DNA from: Vulcanimicrobiota bacterium
GTDB lineage: Bacteria; Vulcanimicrobiota; Xenobia; Xenobiales; JADMJV01
Length of the DNA stretch: 64,000 nt
Direction of reading: 5' to 3'
Assembly (NCBI GenBank): GCA_023447635.1
Contig: JAEXNA010000062.1
Span: forward strand, 1 to 64,000
Positions 58,816 through 64,000 of this stretch are shown here, piece by piece (position 1 is the stretch's first letter; each line of letters begins with the position of its first letter). The notes beneath the pieces are model-generated. The model had not been told where the DNA came from. It saw only the letters and a list, made by a program, of their open reading frames with translations, and did no database searches. Both the position numbers and the translations under genes were made by a program.

Positions 58816-60174
58816 ATGAGTCAGATGAAATTCGGCACCGACGGGGTGCGAGGCAAGGTCAACCGCTCTCTTAAGGTAGAAGACGTTCTCCGCCTGGGTC
58901 AGGCCCACGGCTACAGCCTTCGAGAGGCGTTCCGCGGAGAAGGACGACCTCGGGTCGTGGTTGGGCGCGACTCCAGGGTCAGTGGTGATGCCCTGGTAGG
59001 GGCGTACGGCGCCGGTCTGATGAGTCAGGGTGTCGATCTCATTGATGTCGGGATCATCCCTACTCCCGGCGTCGCTTTCGCGGTACGGCATCTGCAGGCC
59101 CAGGGCGCGGCCATGATCTCGGCTTCTCATAACCCCGTGCCCGATAACGGAATCAAGCTTTTTGCCTCTAACGGTAAGAAGCTTGGCGATGCTCAGGCGC
59201 GAGAACTCGAAGGGCGGGTTGCGCAAGCAGAAAGCCTGCCCACGGTTGAGGGAGTCGGGCTAGGGCGACGCAGCGAAGCGATTGTGGCTGTCCGCGAAGC
59301 CTATCATGAATTTTTATCCCACCGACTCGAGGGGCGCCTGGACGGCATGAAGGTCGTGTTGGATTGCGCCTTCGGGGCCGCTGCAGGGCACGCACGAAAG
59401 GTCTTCGAGGCCGCGGGAGCCCAGGTCGTCTCGTTGAGCGACCTTGCGGACGGGGAGCGGATCAATGTGGCCTGCGGCTCGACCGACCTGGGCGCTCTGA
59501 AGGCGGCCGTGCTCGAGCAGGGAGCGGACTTGGGATTGGCCTTCGACGGCGACGCCGACCGCTGTCTGGCTGTCTCCGACAGAGGCGCAGAAATCACAGG
59601 TGACCAGATGATGGTCGCTATCGCCAACCATCTCAAGGGTGAGGGGCGTCTGAGCAACGACCTGGTTGTCCTTACGGTGATGAGTAATCTTGGAGCCGAA
59701 CTGACCTTGAGGCAGGCCGGCATTGCGGTCACTCGGACGCAGGTCGGTGACCGCTACGTCTTCGAGGAGATGGAAAAAAGCGGGGCGGTGTTGGGCGGGG
59801 AGCAGTCCGGGCACGTTTTGCTACTCGACCGCCACTGGTCCGGAGACGGTATCCTTGCCGGCTTGGTCTTCGCGGGTGTCTGTCGCCAGTCGGGAGAATC
59901 CGTCTCGTCCCTGGTCGACGGAATACCCGAGATGCCTCAGAAACTGGTCAATGTGGGCGGAGTGGATAAATCCGGGCTTGATAGCCATCCGGCGGTGTTA
60001 GAAGCGATCAAGGCTGCGGAAGCGGCTCTCGGAGCCGAGGGACGACTTTTGGTGCGGCCGTCCGGAACCGAACCGCTAGTTCGGCTCATGGCGGAAGGTC
60101 CCGATGGCGCCGTCATCGACCAGGTGCTCGAGACGCTTCGCCAGGTGGTGGTGAAGGAGCTCTCCTTGTCTTAA
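58816..60174 (+). CDS. glmM: Phosphoglucosamine mutase GlmM
   Basis: 452 aa converting glucosamine-6-phosphate to glucosamine-1-phosphate for UDP-GlcNAc. KFGTDGVRGKVNRSL starts the family pattern. The active phosphoserine is in MISASHNPVPDNGIKLF (Ser about 104). The metal loop is GLAFDGDADRCLAVSD, sugar binding is GGEQSGHVLLLDRHWSGDG, and the phosphate site is VRPSGTEPLVRLMAEGPDG. I chose ATG 58816; a second ATG nine bases on is possible. An AAGGAGGT at 58779-58786 is too far upstream to serve it. The gene is last in the cdaA operon, and a hairpin follows. Confidence 0.96.
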   Translation: MSQMKFGTDGVRGKVNRSLKVEDVLRLGQAHGYSLREAFRGEGRPRVVVGRDSRVSGDALVGAYGAGLMSQGVDLIDVGIIPTPGVAFAVRHLQAQGAAMISASHNPVPDNGIKLFASNGKKLGDAQARELEGRVAQAESLPTVEGVGLGRRSEAIVAVREAYHEFLSHRLEGRLDGMKVVLDCAFGAAAGHARKVFEAAGAQVVSLSDLADGERINVACGSTDLGALKAAVLEQGADLGLAFDGDADRCLAVSDRGAEITGDQMMVAIANHLKGEGRLSNDLVVLTVMSNLGAELTLRQAGIAVTRTQVGDRYVFEEMEKSGAVLGGEQSGHVLLLDRHWSGDGILAGLVFAGVCRQSGESVSSLVDGIPEMPQKLVNVGGVDKSGLDSHPAVLEAIKAAEAALGAEGRLLVRPSGTEPLVRLMAEGPDGAVIDQVLETLRQVVVKELSLS

Positions 60175-60185
60175 AAGGTTGATAC

Positions 60186-60233
60186 GCTCCAAGCAAAACG
60201 GCCGCTCTTTGGAGCGGCCGTTTCGCTTGGAGC
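60186..60233. terminator. Long hairpin between glmM and the convergent zinc-ribbon gene
   Basis: A 22-bp stem with one mismatch, gctccaagcaaaacggccgctc with gagcggccgtttcgcttggagc, closes a four-base loop. There is no long T run, so termination may rely on the T-rich inner strand; both genes end here. Confidence 0.65.
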
Positions 60234-60246
60234 AGAGTGCGTGCAG

Positions 60247-60729
60247 CTATCGGGGTTCGATAATAGCTTTGAACATCTTGATGCCGAAGAACAGAACCAG
60301 GGCGACAATGGCGGACCCGCCCAGGGAAAGAGCCCCATACGTGCCGTAGAGCAGAACGCCCATCGCCAGTGAGCCGCCTACGGCCACGGGAACAGCGTAG
60401 TTCACGTACCGGAGGGTCTCTCGTCGCTTTTCCAGGCACGCTTTGTGGTATACATTGGCGCCCTCGAGTTCGCTGACCGCAATCCCCTGCGAGCGGACCA
60501 GGCCGATTTTGCAGACGGGGCACTTGACGACTTCGTTCGAGGTTCCGCAAGACTTGCAGAGCAGCGGGCGCTTGGTCTTGAGCTTTTCAATACCGTGAAT
60601 GTCGTGGTGGTTGATCGGCTCGTTGCACTTCGAGCAGAGCAGTGGCTTTTTGGTTTTGCAGCCCGGACAGGAGACGTGCTCGGTCGGGTCCAGCATTCCG
60701 TTGCATTCGCGACAGTTGTAAACAGGCAT
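60247..60729 (-). CDS. Multi-zinc-ribbon membrane protein
   Basis: 160 aa. The first 90 residues hold five CxxC pairs (CREC, CPGC, CSKC, CKSC, CPVC) and a YHKACL that resembles a LIM-domain end, so several zinc sites are likely. Two hydrophobic helices (AVPVAVGGSLAMGVLLYGTY and GGSAIVALVLFFGIKMF) follow. ATG 60729 lies six bases after the clpS stop, so it is co-transcribed with clpS. Function unknown; zinc-ribbon membrane proteins can act as quality-control or assembly factors. Confidence 0.8.
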   Translation of the reverse strand: MPVYNCRECNGMLDPTEHVSCPGCKTKKPLLCSKCNEPINHHDIHGIEKLKTKRPLLCKSCGTSNEVVKCPVCKIGLVRSQGIAVSELEGANVYHKACLEKRRETLRYVNYAVPVAVGGSLAMGVLLYGTYGALSLGGSAIVALVLFFGIKMFKAIIEPR

Positions 60730-60734
60730 AGCCG

Positions 60735-61076
60735 TTAGCTCCCGAAGGACGGCTCGATGATGGCCGACATCGAACCTTTGCACTGGGGTATACGCGGGTC
60801 GGCGCCGTACCCGATGATCCTGTCTCGCTCGAGTTCGGCGCGCTCGCGATGCGTCGAGAAGACGATCACACGTCCCGTGGAGTCGACCTCCTTGGCCATC
60901 TGTTGGCAGCGTGCGATGGGGTGCCCAAAGAGGTCGGCCAGCATCAGGATGACATAGTCGTAGGTGTGATAGTTGTCGTCGAGCAATACCACATTCCATT
61001 GGGGAAGGGTCTTGCTTTTCGCCGAGACCTCTTCACGTTCTAGTGTGGACGTCGAGCTAGTGGGGAAATCTGCCAT
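60735..61076 (-). CDS. clpS: ClpS adaptor of the ClpAP/ClpCP protease
   Basis: 113 aa. The core WNVVLLDDNYHTYDYVILML and AKEVDSTGRVIVFSTHRERA are typical ClpS, which delivers N-degron substrates to Clp ATPases. The N-terminal 25 residues are flexible and Ser/Thr-rich, as usual. Residues lining the N-degron pocket (DD..H) are present. The following zinc-ribbon gene may be its partner. ATG 61076 has a weak ribosome site. Confidence 0.93.
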   Translation of the reverse strand: MADFPTSSTSTLEREEVSAKSKTLPQWNVVLLDDNYHTYDYVILMLADLFGHPIARCQQMAKEVDSTGRVIVFSTHRERAELERDRIIGYGADPRIPQCKGSMSAIIEPSFGS

Positions 61077-61196
61077 ATAGGAATAGTTGGCTTTAACCGT
61101 CCTTTAATCCTCCGCGTAAAAAGAGCCGCCCGGAGGACAAAGGGCAAGCTCCTGGAGCCTTCGAACCGCAAGGAAAGTCGACAAAAAGGACACGCT

Positions 61197-62663
61197 ATGC
61201 AGATCGAGATCGTCAACCCTGGCAGTTTTCATCGCGAAGATCACTTTTATCCGCGCGTGCTGAACGCGCGAATGCACCCTCTAGTGTCTCATTTTATGAG
61301 AATGCCCGTCGAGCGCGTGATCGCCCGCTTCTGCCACCTTCATCCCGGTGTCGATCAAAAGGTTCTGGAAGAGTGCCTCAACTACCAGCCCCGTTACTTC
61401 CGTTGGTCCGGAGCCGACCTCTTTCACGTGGCTAACGTCGACGGTCTGCGCACCATGATCCTGGTCGAGACCAACAGCTGCCCCTCGGGGCAAAAGTCGA
61501 CTCCGCTTTTGAGCGAGGACCAGGAAGAGGGCGGCTATCGCCTGATGGTCGACCGCACCCTGCTTCCCGTATTCAAGCGCGGTAGCAAAGGTGGGGTGGC
61601 CGCCGTTCTTCACGACAAGAACAAGATGGAGGTCTCGGGGTACGCTGCGGTCCTTGCCGAGAGACTGGAGGAGCCCGTTTTCGTGGTGCCGTTCTTCGAC
61701 GGTGAAGACAACTCGGGCCACATACGCTACCACGAAGACTATCTGCAGATTCGGCTTTCGCCCCAGGATGAATGGCTGAACGTTCGAGCGGCCTTTCGTT
61801 ACGTGACTCAGAAGCCGTGGACGCGAATCCCTCACGGGCTCAAGACCCATATCGTCAACCCGATCGTGGCCTGTCTGGCGGGGGGGCGCAACAAAGCCAC
61901 GGCTAGCCTGGCCTACGAACTGATGAACGCAGAGCTGATGGGATCGGGGTTGATGGTGCGAACTCCCGAGACGTTCCGCAACGTCAGCAAGGCCGAGGTG
62001 CCGCTGATCATTCGCCAGATGGGCGGCTTTGGTGTGGTCAAGGTCCCCTACGGTAACGCTGGACAGGGGGTCTATACGATCACCACGCCGGCCGAACTCG
62101 AAGCGTTCATGGAGATGGACTTCGAGTACGACAAGTTTCTGGTTCAGGCTTTGCTCGGCAACTTCGAGTGGAGCTCCAAGGGGCGCGCGGGACACTTCTT
62201 TCACGTCGGAACCATCCCGAACAAGAAAAACGAGATCTACGTGGCCGATCTGCGCATGATGATCTCTTCCACACCGGAAGGTTTCCGGCCCCTGGCTGTT
62301 TACGGACGTCGTTCCCGTCAGCCCCTGGCCGACCAGTTGCTGCCGGATGCGAACTCCTGGGACATGTTGGGGACCAACCTCTCTATCAAAGAGGGTAAGA
62401 ATCAGTGGGGAAGCGATACGCATCGCCTTCTGATGATGGATGATCGCGACTTCAACATGATGGGGTTGGGCGTGGACGCGTTGTTGGAAAGCTTTATTCA
62501 GACGGTGCTGGCGACCATCGCGATCGACAAGATGGCCGCAAACCTGGTCACCGCCAAGGGTAAATTTCGCATGAAGCTGTTCCGAGAGCTATGCGACGAC
62601 AAAGAGCTAATCAAGGAAGTGGAGCAAGCCTATGCCTTCGAAGGCAGCAGTAAAGAGACTTAG
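61197..62663 (+). CDS. ATP-grasp-like protein of unknown function, first gene of the trio
   Basis: 488 aa, no signal peptide. The C-terminal half has ATP-grasp landmarks: SKAEVPLIIRQMGGFGVVKV followed by PYGNAGQGVYTITTPAELEA (glycine loop), KFLVQALLGNFEW, and FHVGTIPNKKNEIYVADLRM (basic/acidic strand), with an Asp/Asn site likely in VTAKGKFRMK. The N-terminal half (PRYFRWSGADLFHVANVDGL, SCPSGQKSTPLLSEDQEEGG) is distinct and conserved-looking, with a Cys-Pro-Ser-Gly. AAAAGGA precedes ATG 61197. It overlaps the next gene by 32 bases, so products probably act in one pathway. The family name is not known to me. Confidence 0.7.
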   Translation: MQIEIVNPGSFHREDHFYPRVLNARMHPLVSHFMRMPVERVIARFCHLHPGVDQKVLEECLNYQPRYFRWSGADLFHVANVDGLRTMILVETNSCPSGQKSTPLLSEDQEEGGYRLMVDRTLLPVFKRGSKGGVAAVLHDKNKMEVSGYAAVLAERLEEPVFVVPFFDGEDNSGHIRYHEDYLQIRLSPQDEWLNVRAAFRYVTQKPWTRIPHGLKTHIVNPIVACLAGGRNKATASLAYELMNAELMGSGLMVRTPETFRNVSKAEVPLIIRQMGGFGVVKVPYGNAGQGVYTITTPAELEAFMEMDFEYDKFLVQALLGNFEWSSKGRAGHFFHVGTIPNKKNEIYVADLRMMISSTPEGFRPLAVYGRRSRQPLADQLLPDANSWDMLGTNLSIKEGKNQWGSDTHRLLMMDDRDFNMMGLGVDALLESFIQTVLATIAIDKMAANLVTAKGKFRMKLFRELCDDKELIKEVEQAYAFEGSSKET

Positions 62664-63588
62664 AGCTGACCAGTATCCCAAAGGGGAAGTGACCAAGTTC
62701 TGGCTGCATCTTTATCAGGATGCAACCGGGCGACCCGTGGACGTTCCGTTCCTCATCGCACGAGGCGCTGAAGAGGGTCCCACGATGGGCATCGCCTCGG
62801 CCGTCCACGGCAACGAACTCAACGGGATCCGCATCATCCATAACCTTCTACGCTACCTCGACCTCTCGAAGATGAAGGGGAATCTCCTCTGTGTCCCCGT
62901 GGTGAACGTGCCCGCCTTCAATGACGGGAGCCGACTTTTTCCCGACGGCCTGGACTTGAATCACGTTTTTCCTGGCAAGCCGGACGGTCGTCCCGCCGAG
63001 CAGTACGCTCGCTCTTTCGTCACGGCCTTTCTTCCCAACATCGATTTTCTCATCGATATCCATACGGCCTCGGTAGGCCGGACCAACACGATGTACGTTC
63101 GAGCCGATCTCGAAGATCCGGTCAGCAAGCAGATGGCCGAAGCTTTCAACCCCGAGATCGTCCTGCAGGCTCGGGGCTCGGATGGCACACTGCGTCGTAA
63201 CGCCTTGAAAAAGGGGATCCCTTCGATCACGGTGGAGGCGGGGAATCCGAACGTGTTTCAGGGCCGGATCGCGACCGAGGGGGACCTTGGCGTCCGCAAT
63301 ATCCTCATCGACCTCGGCTTCCTCGAGGGCGAAAAGCTGCTGCGTCGCGACCCGGTTTACTGCCCGGGCTCGACCTGGCTCCGCACGACCGGTGGTGGCC
63401 TGCTCGAACCCCGCTTCCGACTTTTCGACCGGGTCAAAAAGGGAGCTGAACTCGCGGTGGCTCTCGACCTCTTCGGGGAGAGGATCGGAAACTATGTAGC
63501 GCCTTATGACGGGATCGTCATCGGCATGGCGGCCAACCCTGTTTCGGTCCCCGGCACCAGGTTCTGTCATTTCGGACGTCTGGAGTGA
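62632..63588 (+). CDS. Aspartoacylase/succinylglutamate desuccinylase-family deacylase
   Basis: 318 aa zinc hydrolase of the AstE/AspA family (related to M14 peptidases). Zinc ligands are in IASAVHGNELNGIRI (His, Glu) and FLIDIHTASVGRTNT (His). The catalytic Glu is in SITVEAGNPN, and LDLNHVFPGKPDGRPAEQYA binds the carboxylate. It removes an acyl group from an amino acid or peptide amide. ATG 62632 starts inside the ATP-grasp gene, and the stop overlaps the RimK-like start (GTGA). Pairing with ATP-grasp ligases recalls RimK-RimB-like sets, where the hydrolase may trim what the ligase adds. Confidence 0.9.
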   Translation: MPSKAAVKRLRADQYPKGEVTKFWLHLYQDATGRPVDVPFLIARGAEEGPTMGIASAVHGNELNGIRIIHNLLRYLDLSKMKGNLLCVPVVNVPAFNDGSRLFPDGLDLNHVFPGKPDGRPAEQYARSFVTAFLPNIDFLIDIHTASVGRTNTMYVRADLEDPVSKQMAEAFNPEIVLQARGSDGTLRRNALKKGIPSITVEAGNPNVFQGRIATEGDLGVRNILIDLGFLEGEKLLRRDPVYCPGSTWLRTTGGGLLEPRFRLFDRVKKGAELAVALDLFGERIGNYVAPYDGIVIGMAANPVSVPGTRFCHFGRLE

Positions 63589-64000
63589 GCGTCTGGCTGC
63601 TTTCTCATCTGAAAGGGTCGCCGGGAAATCGCATCTTCACCCAGGAGGGTGAGGCCAGGGGGCACGAGGTTCGACTCGTCGACCCGGCGACCCTGGGATG
63701 GGCGTGCACGGACGGTTTTTGCGGCTTTCTCGAAGACCGCCCTTCGTTGGTCTTTACTCGCCTTGGAAGTTCGGCCTCCGAAAGCGATCTGTATCCCGTG
63801 CGACTGCTAGAAGCTGCCGGTATTGCTGTGCTGAACAGCTACGCCGCCTTGCGGATCTGTCGTGATAAGATCCAGACCTATCTGCACTTGAAGATGGCGG
63901 GAGTTCCCTTTCCGGACACCATGTGGCTCGGAGCCGGCTGGACTGCCGAGCAGGTCGAGGAACATTGTGGGCCGCCGCCACATATCGTGAAGGTCGTCAA
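63585..64000 (+). CDS. RimK-like ATP-grasp ligase (partial)
   Basis: 138 codons visible, cut by the window end. The GTG at 63585 overlaps the deacylase stop as GTGA. Features: VWLLSHLKGSPGNRIFTQEG with a glycine-rich first strand, LLEAAGIAVLNSYAALRICR and DKIQTYLHLKMAGVPFPDTM (the typical RimK/glutathione synthetase linker before the ATP domain), and PHIVKVV at the end. RimK-like enzymes add amino acids, such as glutamate, to an acceptor. It completes a ligase-deacylase-ligase cassette. The catalytic half is not visible. Confidence 0.88.
   Translation, partial: MSVWLLSHLKGSPGNRIFTQEGEARGHEVRLVDPATLGWACTDGFCGFLEDRPSLVFTRLGSSASESDLYPVRLLEAAGIAVLNSYAALRICRDKIQTYLHLKMAGVPFPDTMWLGAGWTAEQVEEHCGPPPHIVKVV

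Noticed and set aside
61281..62423. 380-codon minus-strand open frame over the first gene of the trio
   Set aside because: Antisense shadow with atypical composition; the plus-strand protein has ATP-grasp-like motifs and a ribosome site.

Overview
This 64 kb window is chromosomal DNA from a GC-rich bacterium. Genes are densely packed, very often couple by 4-base ATGA/GTGA/TTGA overlaps, and use many GTG and TTG starts (even rpsT starts with GTG). No rRNA, tRNA, IS element, integrase or CRISPR array was recognised. The mixture is unusual: a cdaA-cdaR-glmM operon, a GldA/GldF/GldG-type ABC system, prepilin modules and a eukaryotic-type glutathione synthetase. This fits a deep-branching, poorly sampled phylum (Vulcanimicrobiota/Eremiobacterota- or Armatimonadota-like is a guess); the sequence alone does not settle it.

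Layout. 1-4.1 kb (minus): a chemosensory operon in the order CheW, CheR-TPR, CheW, CheA (cut by the window edge), the same order as wspB-C-D-E. 4.2-9.0 kb: ornithine aminotransferase, an Fpg/Nei DNA glycosylase, a medium-chain dehydrogenase and a secreted S12 serine hydrolase. 9.0-12.9 kb: prepilin module 1, two prepilins diverging from an 811-aa PilX-like protein. 13-18.5 kb: trehalase, an exported protein, a hybrid histidine kinase and a single-domain response regulator. 18.7-24.4 kb: ABC ATPase, permease, GldG-like and DUF4340 proteins, then a hairpin-rich stretch and a PfkB kinase. 24.4-31.4 kb: two HTTM (vitamin K carboxylase-like) membrane proteins and a CPBP protease around prepilin module 2, whose base composition is clearly less GC-rich. 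31.5-37.3 kb: trpS, then sbcD-sbcC, where SbcD has lost most metal-site motifs.

37.3-47.8 kb: ferritin, a large anchored exported protein, an L-asparaginase with a C-terminal extension, glutathionyl-hydroquinone reductase, small hypothetical genes, a six-hairpin glycosidase with a GT4 glycosyltransferase, a DUF5522-like protein and a thioesterase. 47.8-51.2 kb (minus): rpsT, an initiating sugar transferase and an O-antigen ligase/polymerase-like TPR protein. 51.2-51.5 kb: the only gene-free stretch longer than 300 bases; it holds a candidate small RNA ending in a strong terminator, followed by a TATAAT promoter. 51.5-56.7 kb: eukaryotic-type glutathione synthetase, glyoxalase II-like hydrolase, a small membrane protein, an orphan molybdenum-hydroxylase-type FAD subunit with a cysteine-free ferredoxin-like partner, and an ATP-grasp enzyme beside S-adenosylmethionine decarboxylase. 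56.9-60.2 kb: cdaA-cdaR-glmM (c-di-AMP synthesis and wall precursor supply). 60.2-61.1 kb: a zinc-ribbon membrane protein and clpS. 61.2-64 kb: a coupled trio of an ATP-grasp-like protein, an aspartoacylase/AstE-type deacylase and a RimK-like ligase, cut by the window edge.

Themes: thiol chemistry (glutathione synthetase, glutathionyl-hydroquinone reductase, glyoxalase II), several ATP-grasp ligases with unknown products, and two paralogous minor-pilin modules. The best candidates for undescribed biology are the 61-64 kb ligase/deacylase/ligase cassette, the SpeD plus ATP-grasp pair, the eroded SbcD, the orphan FAD/ferredoxin-like pair and the untranslated RNA near 51.3 kb.
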